Positions 53,873 through 62,098 of a stretch of DNA of 64,000 bases are shown here, piece by piece. The DNA is taken from NCBI RefSeq assembly GCF_052156535.1, contig NZ_JBQKUP010000029.1, forward strand, positions 224,196 to 288,195. The letters run 5' to 3'. Under the pieces are notes generated by a model. It had not been told where the DNA came from and ran no database searches. It saw nothing but the letters and a program-made list of their open reading frames with translations. The stretch is from Nitrospira_E sp052156535. GTDB taxonomy: Bacteria > Nitrospirota > Nitrospiria > Nitrospirales > UBA8639. A program made the position numbers and the translations under genes. The first letter of the stretch is position 1. Every line of letters begins with the position of its first letter.

Positions 53873-54123
53873 CTTGCGGAGATAATTCGGCAACCTGATC
53901 TGCGAAAGATTTTGAGGCGGGTACGACAAAACAACCTGTGCGGATGGTCATGCTCTCATTTACCTCCGATAGCCCGGCCACCCTTTCCCAACGGGAAGCG
54001 ATCACTACCCCTACTCATGACTCTACATTTCAATATAAGACTGTGACCGTCACTCCCAAGAAGGCGATACGAGGGAAAGGGAAGGTAATTAGAGTTCGTT
54101 TATGGAGAACCTCCCTAGAGAAG

Positions 54124-54138
54124 ATGCAGATTTTGCAT
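54124..54138. promoter_or_regulatory. Palindrome TGCAGATTTTGCA, copy 2
   Basis: The core TGCAGATTTTGCA is palindromic apart from one base pair, flanked by A and T. Its centre is about 240 bases before the inferred start of the rightward sigma-54 promoter. It shares the TGCARANYTTGCA pattern with the copies at 53852 and 54221. Confidence 0.5.
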
Positions 54139-54220
54139 GTTTAACTGTCAGCCTAACTTGGCAGATTTTTATGGAAATGCATGGTTTTTATTAAAATTTC
54201 TCCTCACAAGCCACATCGTC

Positions 54221-54239
54221 TCATGCAAATTTTGCATGA
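54221..54239. promoter_or_regulatory. Palindrome TGCAAATTTTGCA, copy 3
   Basis: Arms TCATGCAAA and TTTGCATGA surround a single central base, giving a perfect 19-base operator-like site. It lies about 140 bases upstream of the inferred rightward start, within the usual range for bacterial enhancer-binding proteins. Centre-to-centre distance to copy 2 is 99 bases. Confidence 0.55.
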
Positions 54240-54342
54240 ATCCTTTCAATAGTGTCCCCTGAGGAAAGCATTCAATCCGTTCAACAGGCGGAAAAATGCA
54301 TTCCCGCTTAATCGGACAACGCTCTACCCTTCACTATGCCAT

Positions 54343-54361
54343 TTGGCACGTCCGTTGCTTT
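54343..54361 (+). promoter_or_regulatory. Sigma-54 (-24/-12) promoter
   Basis: TTGGCACGTCCGTTGCTTT matches the sigma-54 consensus (YTGGCACG, four bases, TTGCW) at all key positions, including GG and GC with the right spacing. Transcription would begin near 54373 and read a 220-base leader into the metallophosphoesterase gene. The NtrC-type activator gene at 58209 and palindromes upstream make use by sigma-54 plausible. Confidence 0.7.
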
Positions 54362-54592
54362 GGATAATGCTCGAAACGGTCAAGAACGCTTTAGGGGAAC
54401 GTCAATGAGGACCATAAGAGAGGATGCGAGAAATTGTTCGACGCAACAACCGGAACGATGAGCCTGATGGTCTGTGCTTTCGATCGGTAGAGGGCCTCCT
54501 CTCCGAACATACAATCACAGGTGATCAATTCAAAAGGTTTTTCTCAACGATAATTTTTCTACAACCGGCAAAAATTTTCGAATTGGAATCTC

Positions 54593-55714
54593 TTGTTTAC
54601 CACACGCACTCAACTCCTGCATTATTCCCGGTTCTTCGTGACTGGCCTTGCCTTTCTCGCCCTCTACGGCATTGGACTGACCGCTTGCTTTCAGCCCCTT
54701 CCTGAACTCCCGTTATCATCAGCCTTTGTATCGCCCGATACCAATCAGCCGGTCGTCCTTCGCCTCGCGCTCATTGGAGACACAGGCGATCCCGAACCGC
54801 AGGAAGCGGTACTACGCACGCTCTCGGCTTGGACCGAATTGTCCCAAGTGACGACCGTGTTGATTTTCCTCGGGGATACCATTTATGACCGGGGGCTGCC
54901 ACCACCGACAGACCCGAATCGGCCAGAGGCCGAACGACGCCTGATGCGTCAACTAACCATGATCAAACACAGTCGGGCACACGCGATCTTTATTCCCGGA
55001 AACCATGATTGGGCCAAAGGCTCGGCGAACGGCTTCGACCGCCTGCGGGACCTGACCGCCTTCATTCAGCACTTTTTGGGAGGAGCGGGCCAGGTCCTGC
55101 CACAACCGGGATGCCCCGGCCCGGACAGTCTGGATATCGCCCCCGTTCGCCTCATTTTTCTCGATACGGAATGGTGGTTGGAAGACAATGACAACAAACA
55201 CAATCCCGGATGTGCTATTTCCGACCACCCCTCGATCCAGGCTGAACTCACCCGCCTCTTGTCCCAGGCAGAACGCCGGCCTGTGATAGTGATGGGCCAT
55301 CACCCGCTTGCGTCCCATGGTCCCCATGGAGGGTTTGCCCCTCATCCTCTCAAGGCCTTCACAAAATGGCTGTTCCCCGGCAATCAGGATCTCGGCGGGG
55401 ACAACTATGAGAACATGGTGGAAGAGTTAAAAAGCGTCTTTTCCCACTATCCTCCGCTGGTGTACGCATCGGGACACGACCACAGCCTGCAAATTTTAGA
55501 CGGGAATACCTTTGCCGGATTATTGTTGGTAAGCGGCGGAGGCTCCGGTCGCAAACTCACACCTGTCGGGTCAGGCCCCGATACGATCTTTGCCGACAGC
55601 CATGCGGGATTTATGGCCCTGGAATTTCTGAAAAACGACGAGGTGGAGGTGCAGGTCATCAAATCCGGTTCCACTCGCCCTCGTTTCTCCAAACACCTCA
55701 GCCGGAAGCCCTAA
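54593..55714 (+). CDS. Metallophosphoesterase (calcineurin-like) lipoprotein
   Basis: Motifs of the two-metal calcineurin-like phosphatase are in order: G-D-T-G-D (residues about 60), G-D-T-I-Y-D, G-N-H-D-W, G-H-H-P and G-H-D-H. The N-terminus is hydrophobic with a lipobox-like L-T-A-C, so the enzyme is probably anchored outside the cytoplasm. It resembles purple-acid/UDP-type phosphatases in layout, but the substrate is unknown. The start appears to be TTG 54593 with GGAA upstream. It is the first good gene after the sigma-54 promoter. Confidence 0.82.
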   Translation: MFTTRTQLLHYSRFFVTGLAFLALYGIGLTACFQPLPELPLSSAFVSPDTNQPVVLRLALIGDTGDPEPQEAVLRTLSAWTELSQVTTVLIFLGDTIYDRGLPPPTDPNRPEAERRLMRQLTMIKHSRAHAIFIPGNHDWAKGSANGFDRLRDLTAFIQHFLGGAGQVLPQPGCPGPDSLDIAPVRLIFLDTEWWLEDNDNKHNPGCAISDHPSIQAELTRLLSQAERRPVIVMGHHPLASHGPHGGFAPHPLKAFTKWLFPGNQDLGGDNYENMVEELKSVFSHYPPLVYASGHDHSLQILDGNTFAGLLLVSGGGSGRKLTPVGSGPDTIFADSHAGFMALEFLKNDEVEVQVIKSGSTRPRFSKHLSRKP

Positions 55715-55789
55715 CTGTGGAATCATCACAAGCTCTTTAAACACTTGTTCATGAGTCATCCCTCAAGGAAGGGATGACGGCAAGGAAGG

Positions 55790-56197
55790 TTGAAAATTTT
55801 GGCAGTGTATTATTCCGCCAAACATGTGCTAGTGGTTGATGATACCTTTTCCATCCGGCAGTCGATTTGCCGGGCCCTGCGGGCAGAAGGATGCGAATGC
55901 CGTCAGGCTGTGGACGGCGCTTCGGCTCTTGAACAACTCAAGGATGAGCATTTCGACCTCATTCTCACGGATTACCACATGCCGTTGATGGATGGAATGG
56001 AATTCCTCAAGCAGTTGACCGAACGGCAGAACTCAGGCGACTCTCCTCTGGTCATCATGATGACCAGCGATGAGGATGACGCCTTACATAGACAGGCTAT
56101 GAAGGCCGGTGCATCCCTGGTGCTCAACAAGACCTGTGACCTTCATCAGCTGGTGACCCGGGTGATGAAATTTCTCACCCAAAAGCCTGACTCATGA
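55790..56197 (+). CDS. Single-domain response regulator
   Basis: This is a CheY-like receiver domain without an output domain. The acidic pair D17-D18, phospho-acceptor Asp61 in I-L-T-D-Y-H-M-P and the conserved Lys in V-L-N-K-T are in place. It starts at TTG 55790 or GTG 55805, with AAGGAAGG upstream. It could be phosphorylated by the kinase encoded at 56.8 kb, but the NtrC-type gene there is the more obvious partner. Confidence 0.85.
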   Translation: MKILAVYYSAKHVLVVDDTFSIRQSICRALRAEGCECRQAVDGASALEQLKDEHFDLILTDYHMPLMDGMEFLKQLTERQNSGDSPLVIMMTSDEDDALHRQAMKAGASLVLNKTCDLHQLVTRVMKFLTQKPDS

Positions 56198-56302
56198 GAC
56201 CTATATGCAACAAGCAGGAATGAACAGGAATCCCACATACACTATGAAGCGACTTCTTCATGGTCCGGGAAGGATCTGGTTTATCTCAGAAAGGGAAAGA
56301 CC

Positions 56303-56632
56303 ATGCTCTCACCTTTTAACATGAATCCCTTGTATGCAGCCTGGGTCAATAGCCAGGAAGCGATGCTTCGTAGAGTGATCAACAGAAATTGTACGGTGAT
56401 CCAATATCGTTATTTTCTCGTGTTTCTCCTCTTGGCCAATCGAAGGTATGAAAAGGCCAGGGAAGAATGTGAACGCATCCTGAACATCTACCCGGATAAC
56501 CTTATGGCCAAAGCCGTCATGAGCAAGTTTCGCATGGGACCCAGCAACCATATTCGACGAAGGCGACATCGCCGCGACCAACCAAAGGTAAGGGTAGGAA
56601 AATGCGCGCGATGCTTTTGGGGTCGTGCATAA
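56303..56632 (+). CDS. Small TPR-like hypothetical protein, 109 aa
   Basis: Residues about 30-75 look like one to two tetratricopeptide helices (R-Y-E-K-A-R-E-E-C-E-R-I-L-N-I-Y-P-D-N-L-M-A-K is the hallmark region, in parts). The C-terminus is very basic (R-R-R-R-H-R-R) and Cys-containing. GAAAGGGAAAGA lies before the ATG. The function is unknown; a regulatory or nucleic-acid role would be a guess. Confidence 0.5.
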   Translation: MLSPFNMNPLYAAWVNSQEAMLRRVINRNCTVIQYRYFLVFLLLANRRYEKAREECERILNIYPDNLMAKAVMSKFRMGPSNHIRRRRHRRDQPKVRVGKCARCFWGRA

Positions 56633-56817
56633 ACCGATTCGGGAACAAGGCTTACGTTTCCCGATATGGATTCGAAACGACCCGCCGATTCACACGTCCC
56701 TGGCCACAAAGCCTCACATTGCGCCTCTCCTCTTCCTTGGCCTATGGTGTTAGTGAGGAAATAGATAGGGATTTCAAAGGGGTTTCTTGAAGGACTCTTT
56801 AAAAGAAGAAAGTAAAG

Positions 56818-58212
56818 ATGTTTCGTCCTGGACCAGAGACACCGTTTTTCCAACATGTTTTCATTCGCCAGATCCTGGCTACTCTTCTGATTCTGGCCAT
56901 GGTAGTTGGCATATTGCTGGTGTTCAGTCTGGACCATCAAAGCCTCATAGAGAGCCTGACGGAAGGCCGGGAGGGATCCTCTGCATTGAGTGCCGCAGTC
57001 GGGGATTCCCGTCGGAATTTGATTACCATCACTCTTCTGCTGTTCTTCGTCGGAGGGGCAGGCATTACTGCGGTCGTGACCTACCTGCATTACGCCAACA
57101 CCAAAGAAAATCTTGAAGAAGTCAAGGGGTTGGCCCGGCATATCCTGGAAAGTATCCCGACCGGTGTGTTGACGGTTAGTGAAGATGGGGTTATCACCGC
57201 AGCCAATCCCACAGCCGAAACCATTCTCGAGCGCACGGCGGATTCCCTCTTGGGCAAGCATTACGGTGTGGTGTTTGGGGAAGGGCATCCCATTCAGGTG
57301 ATCCTGGCTCAAATCCTGAACCATGGCGGATCCATGCGTTCCAAGGAGATTACCTTCGACTCCAAAAAGGGAGAGGTCCGGACCATCCGTATTAGCAATG
57401 TTAATTTGACCGGAGACGATGGAAAACCAGCAGGGATGCTTTTTCAACTGCACGATGTGACCGAGTGGCTGGCCCTGGAGAAACGGGTGAATGAAGCCCA
57501 ACGGCTGACTGCACTGCATACGTTGTCAGCCGGTGTCGCCCATGAACTTCGCAATCCTCTCAGCGCTCTGGATCTCAATCTTCATTTACTTGAAGAAGAA
57601 CTCCGAGAAACAACCGCCTTGTCCAGTCGGACCAATGACTATTTCAAAGTACTGAACACCGAATTAAGCCGGCTGTCGGCTATTTTGGATAATATTATGC
57701 GATATGCCCAATCACGGCCTTCAAAATTTCAGGAAGTCAACATTCAGTCGCTCGTGTCGCATGTCGCGCAGTTATTACAACTTGAAGCCGAGGACAGGAA
57801 TCAGAAGCTTCAGGTTTCCGTACCCACGAACCTTCCCGATGTTCAGGGTGATGAAACACAGATCGCACAGGCTCTGATCAATATCGTGATTAATGCGTTT
57901 CAGGCCATGTCGGTAGGCGGGATCTGCCGTATTATCGTCCAGGAACGCGCCCGACAGGAGCGACGCTGGGTAGAAATTGCGGTTCACGATACCGGACAAG
58001 GAATTGATCCACAATCGCTTGTCCATATCTTCGACCCTTTTTACACGACAAAAGAAACCGGGACCGGCCTTGGCCTCGCCGTGGCACATCGAATATTACA
58101 AAATCATGGAGGCCGAATTGACGTGACTGCTCTTCCCGGCAATGGCACCTCGGTCACATTGAGTTTACCCGTATGCGTAAATGCCCGAGCCATCCCCGTG
58201 GAGGATGTGTGA
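56818..58212 (+). CDS. PAS-containing sensor histidine kinase (NtrB-like)
   Basis: Two membrane helices (about residues 17-38 and 66-90) flank a short periplasmic loop. A PAS domain (about 105-220, E-S-I-P-T-G-V-L-T-V) precedes the dimerisation/phosphoacceptor domain with His242 in A-H-E-L-R-N-P-L-S. The ATPase has N, D-T-G-Q-G and G-T-G-L-G-L boxes. Its last four bases overlap the NtrC-type regulator gene, so the two form a cognate pair. The short loop suggests the PAS or membrane is the sensing part. Confidence 0.9.
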   Translation: MFRPGPETPFFQHVFIRQILATLLILAMVVGILLVFSLDHQSLIESLTEGREGSSALSAAVGDSRRNLITITLLLFFVGGAGITAVVTYLHYANTKENLEEVKGLARHILESIPTGVLTVSEDGVITAANPTAETILERTADSLLGKHYGVVFGEGHPIQVILAQILNHGGSMRSKEITFDSKKGEVRTIRISNVNLTGDDGKPAGMLFQLHDVTEWLALEKRVNEAQRLTALHTLSAGVAHELRNPLSALDLNLHLLEEELRETTALSSRTNDYFKVLNTELSRLSAILDNIMRYAQSRPSKFQEVNIQSLVSHVAQLLQLEAEDRNQKLQVSVPTNLPDVQGDETQIAQALINIVINAFQAMSVGGICRIIVQERARQERRWVEIAVHDTGQGIDPQSLVHIFDPFYTTKETGTGLGLAVAHRILQNHGGRIDVTALPGNGTSVTLSLPVCVNARAIPVEDV

Positions 58213-59567
58213 AACAAGAAACTCGCATTCTGGTTGTCGATGACGAAATCAATATTCGTAATGCATTAGTGACGATATTGGAAAAGGCAGGTTACTTCGC
58301 CCGAGCCGCGGACTCTGCGGAATCCGCGCTGGCCCTCATGAAAGAGTCGCCCAGTGACCTTCTCATCACGGATGTAAAAATGCCCGGTATCGGGGGCATA
58401 GCCCTCGTTCCCCAAATAAAATCCCATTGGCCTGCCACAGAGGTTGTTGTCATCACCGCCTATGGGTCCATCGAAACGGCCGTTGAAGCCATGCGGCTGG
58501 GAGCTTACGATTTTCTCACCAAGCCTATCGACCGCGAACGATTCTCCATTGTGGTGGAAAAGGCCCTGGAGCGTCACAGGCTTGCCGCCGAAAATCAGGA
58601 TTTGCGTCACCAACTCGAGACACGAAATCGTATCGAGGAGATGATCGGCGAAAGTGAAGCAATGCGTCGAATACACCATGTTATTGGAATGGTTGCCAAA
58701 AATGATGTCACGATTTTAATCGGTGGGGAGAGCGGAACAGGAAAAGAATTGGTGGCACGTGCCATTCATCAACAAAGCCAGCGGTCCAATGGCCCATTTA
58801 TCACGATGAATTGTGGTGCCCTTCCAGAGTCTCTTTTCGAAAGCGAATTATTTGGATATGAAAAAGGGGCATTTTCCGGGGCGGTTGGAACCAAACCCGG
58901 TCGATTTGAGATGGCCGATGAGGGAACCCTCTTTCTTGATGAGTTAGGCGAACTTCCCTTAAAAGCCCAAGTGGATTTTCTCCGGGTCTTAGAGACCGGT
59001 GAATTCCGGCGACTGGGAGGGAAAAACCTGATCACCGTCAATACCCGGATTATTGCCGCCACCAACCGCAATTTGCCGCAGTTGGTTGAAACCGGGCAAT
59101 TCCGCGAAGATCTTTTTTATCGCATCAATGTGGTGCCGATTCATCTCCCACCCTTGAGAGAGCGTCGTGAGGATATTCCCGTTCTGCTCGACTTTTTTCT
59201 TAAGGAATTTGCCCGGAAGCACCGAATTTCCCTTAAAACCCTCTCTCCCGCCTCCATGAGGTTTCTGGTTCAGTACCAATGGCCGGGTAATATCCGTCAA
59301 CTCCGGAATGTTATTGAACGTCTGGTCGTGACGGTGAAGGAGCACGCTATTCAGCCCGATCATCTTCCAGAAGAAATTCGAACGAGTGTCAATCCCGGAA
59401 GCAGGATGGTGATCTCCCTTGGAACTCCTCTCGAAGACATTGAACGGGAAGTCATCCGCCGAACCCTCGTGGAAGTTACCCATCATCGTGAACAGGCTGC
59501 AAAACTCCTTGGGATTAGTGTGAGATCGCTCCAATATAAAATCAAAGAATATGGGATTGAGGTGTAA
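58209..59567 (+). CDS. NtrC-family sigma-54-dependent response regulator
   Basis: The receiver domain (phospho-acceptor Asp55 in L-L-I-T-D-V-K-M-P) is followed by an AAA+ domain with Walker A G-E-S-G-T-G-K-E, the sigma-54 contact loop G-A-F-S-G-A (Thr to Ser change from the usual GAFTGA) and the D-E-L-G-E Walker B. A Fis-type helix-turn-helix ends the protein. GTG 58209 has GAGGA upstream and overlaps the kinase stop by four bases (GTGA); a start at 58173 would sit inside the kinase gene. It is a candidate activator for the sigma-54 promoters at 53.7 and 54.3 kb. Confidence 0.92.
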   Translation: MKQETRILVVDDEINIRNALVTILEKAGYFARAADSAESALALMKESPSDLLITDVKMPGIGGIALVPQIKSHWPATEVVVITAYGSIETAVEAMRLGAYDFLTKPIDRERFSIVVEKALERHRLAAENQDLRHQLETRNRIEEMIGESEAMRRIHHVIGMVAKNDVTILIGGESGTGKELVARAIHQQSQRSNGPFITMNCGALPESLFESELFGYEKGAFSGAVGTKPGRFEMADEGTLFLDELGELPLKAQVDFLRVLETGEFRRLGGKNLITVNTRIIAATNRNLPQLVETGQFREDLFYRINVVPIHLPPLRERREDIPVLLDFFLKEFARKHRISLKTLSPASMRFLVQYQWPGNIRQLRNVIERLVVTVKEHAIQPDHLPEEIRTSVNPGSRMVISLGTPLEDIEREVIRRTLVEVTHHREQAAKLLGISVRSLQYKIKEYGIEV

Positions 59568-59729
59568 CACCTCTAAGTCCATACACGTATCCAGGACAAA
59601 GATAGGGACGGGATTTGCTGCGACTGGCTTATAAAGAGAAATAGACACTGGGGACCTCGGGACCACCTCCTGTGGGGATTTGACATTGATAAAGACCTCA
59701 TGGTGTTCCACGGTACGAACGGGGATGAT

Positions 59730-60109
59730 TGATGCTCGGGAAGAAATCTACACAAAATATTTTGTTGTTCTTCCAACTTTACAGTGCATAAGCAAGAGCA
59801 ACAACTCCCGCCACGTTTATACCTCATTCACCTGTTCCGGCGGACACTGTTACCCGGATTTGCGGTAATAGGTGACATAATGCTGTTCACCCATATGCAC
59901 GGCCCCCATCCGAAAGTCCATCACATACAGAACCCGCACAATATCATGGGTTCCTTGGCTAGCGGCCTGGCCTGGTTCGGTGGAGGGGACCTGTCCAGGT
60001 CACAGGTCTCCACCCATACCGTATCCCCAAGCCTTTCATTTTCAAAATCCTGTGGGCCCTCTTTGTCATGACTATCGGGGTGCCATTCGTATTTTATTCA
60101 GAATCGTAG
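59730..60109 (+). pseudogene. Decayed copy of the 35.8-kb His-rich membrane protein gene
   Basis: The translated pieces match the C-terminal half of the gene at 35790-36617. R-R-T-L-L-P-G-F-A-V-I-G and H-M-H-G-P-H-P-K-V-H-H-I-Q-N-P-H-N-I-M-G (in adjacent blocks) correspond to the intact R-S-L-L-P-G-F-A-L-V-G and H-M-H-G-L-H-P-G-G-H. In another frame the end reads K-I-L-W-A-L-F-V-M-T-I-G-V-P-F-V-F-Y-S-E-S with a stop at 60107-60109, as in the intact gene. Frame changes and the missing N-terminal half show it is dead. The left boundary is approximate. Confidence 0.8.
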
Positions 60110-60342
60110 GGCTGTCGCCTGCCCCGTTCAAACCCAACCCATCAAATTCTTGGTCTTCACGACCCTCCCTCGGCTCTGAACCAAGCAATCACGGGATAGT
60201 CCCCTCGCCCACCCCCTTGGTCCGGAACCGCATAGGCATTGCCGTGTGGAGATTAAGGATGTAGGGGATGGGGCCGATAATTCCTAAAAGCCAGGGAATC
60301 TGACATGGGAAAAAGGCAGACCAACTTCAAAATGGCATAAAT

Positions 60343-60819
60343 ATGGAAAATATTGTTCTAGAAAAGCAAAACCAAATTTCTGGAAAAGTCGTGTTCGGCG
60401 GATTTGTAGTTTTGTTCATGTTAGTAGTTGGGATGGTTTTGGCGTTGGCCACCGGCATAATGGAGACCTTGGGCTATGAATCTCGTAACATCAATGGAAA
60501 CGGACTTACAAATACTCAATCAGGCTATTCCTGGGGCCTTAACACATTTTATTTTGTAAAAGGCCAGGATTTTTTCGCTGAGTATGAGACGGTGATACAC
60601 AAAGGGTCCCTCGTCATCAACCTGTATAAAATTGGAACTGTGCCATCTGGGGACACGCCCTACCATAAGATGGTTTCTCAATCCGGGAGAGGCACAATAA
60701 CATTTCCCATTCAAGAAAGTGGGCTCTATCGTATTTCGTTCAGCGGATCGGTATTGGGAGGGACACACAATGATTGGGGTTATGATTTGTCTTATCAGAT
60801 TCGTTGGGGCATTAGGTAA
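60343..60819 (+). CDS. Hypothetical membrane-anchored protein, 158 aa
   Basis: One transmembrane helix (about residues 18-40) is followed by a soluble beta-rich domain with several Gly/Tyr/Trp. The sequence resembles nothing I can name. The orientation of the domain (periplasmic or cytoplasmic) is not certain; the flanking charges mildly favour an extracytoplasmic C-terminus. Confidence 0.55.
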   Translation: MENIVLEKQNQISGKVVFGGFVVLFMLVVGMVLALATGIMETLGYESRNINGNGLTNTQSGYSWGLNTFYFVKGQDFFAEYETVIHKGSLVINLYKIGTVPSGDTPYHKMVSQSGRGTITFPIQESGLYRISFSGSVLGGTHNDWGYDLSYQIRWGIR

Positions 60820-60986
60820 AGCAGTATGACTGGAGGAGAGTCTATACTCTAACTGCCATTTATCGGCCTCCCTTTTTCCCTCACAAACTTCTTCCTAAAT
60901 GTTGTGAATTTTCGTCCTTCACGGTAATCTGCCTTCCACAGCTTGTTCACCGTTTCAATCCCTTCAATGTTTTTCTCTGACCTTCT

Positions 60987-61486
60987 ATGCCGCAGGGGAC
61001 ACGCGATCTCATCTTTGTGAGTTATAGCCATCGGGATAAGGCCTGCCTGGAAAAGCTCCTTATCTTTTTGAAGGAGATATCAAGAGCACCGTACAGGATG
61101 CTGAACAGGACCAAGGTCTCCAACGTCTGCAACGGTTGATTCCGCAATCGGCACATCTCTTAGTTAGACAACCATTTTGGGAAGGGGTACACACAACGCT
61201 GTTAAGCCGGGTACAAGAGAACCACTCTTACAGGAGGAAACGAAGCGGATTGAAAAAACATTTGATTTTCCGCATCTCAAGTCGCTGTGGCCGATGCCGA
61301 ATCTGTCTGATCCGGCCCAAGGAGGGACGCTGGAGGGCCATACGAACTGGGTTACGAGCTGTGCCATTGATCCGACGGGCCTGTGGGTGGTCTTGGGAGC
61401 CGGGGATGGGGGATCCGGGTGTGGGAATTTTCCAATGGAAAAATGACTGCACTTATTCGAGTGGATGGACCTATAGCATAGGGTGA
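60987..61486 (+). pseudogene. Remnant of a TIR-domain/WD40-repeat gene
   Basis: From ATG 60987 the frame reads M-P-Q-G-T-R-D-L-I-F-V-S-Y-S-H-R-D-K, the start of a TIR-like domain, but stops at 61137-61139. Downstream, L-E-G-H-T-N-W-V-T-S-C-A-I-D-P-T-G-L-W-V-V is a WD40 blade, which shifts frame near 61400 and resumes as I-R-V-W-E-F-S-N-G-K-M. The parts lie in the order expected for bacterial TIR-WD40 or TIR-NTPase-WD40 proteins; the middle has been lost. Such proteins often act in signalling or phage defence. Confidence 0.6.
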
Positions 61487-61641
61487 AATCCCCATAGGCC
61501 TTTGCTTTGCTAGTGCCGGTTTTCGTGGAATCTATCTTTTTGAATTTATCCCTCATCCAAAGAACGAATAAATTCCTAAATTTGAATGCTCGCAAATCCC
61601 CACTCACTCATTATTGATAACCCCAGGCATATAATGGAACC

Positions 61642-61953
61642 ATGAAAAAACTGTACGTCTCGCAAAGCCTCATCGACGTGGAATCCCGAAAGGAACTGTT
61701 GGATCAGGCCCGGATACCGGCCACGATCAAGAACCAACGCTCAGCGATGCTGGGAGGGGAAGTCCCATTTGTTGAAGTTTTCCCCGAATTGTGGGTGCTG
61801 AAAGACGAGGACTTTGAACGCGCCCGGACTTTACTCAAAGACTGGGAGCAGGCTAAACCTCTTGAAACAACACAATGGACCTGCTCCGGATGCGGGGAAT
61901 TGCATCAAAAAGAATTCACCACATGCTGGAAGTGCGGGCTGGAAAGGCGGTAA
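61642..61953 (+). CDS. DUF2007-like protein with zinc ribbon
   Basis: The first about 70 residues resemble DUF2007 (putative signal-transducing) domains, with V-E-V-F-P-E-L-W-V-L-K-D-E-D-F-E-R-A typical (in two segments). A zinc ribbon follows at the C-terminus: C-S-G-C, then C-W-K-C about 14 residues later. Function unknown. A start at ATG 61642 is supported by the match to the family N-terminus. Confidence 0.7.
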   Translation: MKKLYVSQSLIDVESRKELLDQARIPATIKNQRSAMLGGEVPFVEVFPELWVLKDEDFERARTLLKDWEQAKPLETTQWTCSGCGELHQKEFTTCWKCGLERR

Positions 61954-62098
61954 AAGAATTCAGCCGGGTCCAACCAAGACTATTCCATCTTGACTCAGAT
62001 TCTTTACCGTTGGCTCCGGAGGCCGGTCTGGTTTAAGCTGAACCAAGGCTTCATCTGTGCTTGTAATCGCTACACGCAGATATCTTTATTACACCCCC

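Noticed and set aside
53938..54144. 68-residue open frame among the palindromes
   Set aside because: It overlaps a regulatory palindrome, has no ribosome-binding site and no recognisable content.
54424..54705. 93-residue open frame in the sigma-54 leader
   Set aside because: It overlaps the start of the phosphoesterase gene in another frame; the composition is irregular. A small peptide cannot be excluded.
56488..57519. 343-residue open frame on the minus strand
   Set aside because: It lies antisense to the histidine kinase and TPR-like genes, has no family resemblance, and the opposite frame has clear domains.
58989..59711. 240-residue open frame on the minus strand
   Set aside because: It is antisense to the NtrC-type regulator gene and shows no protein-family features.
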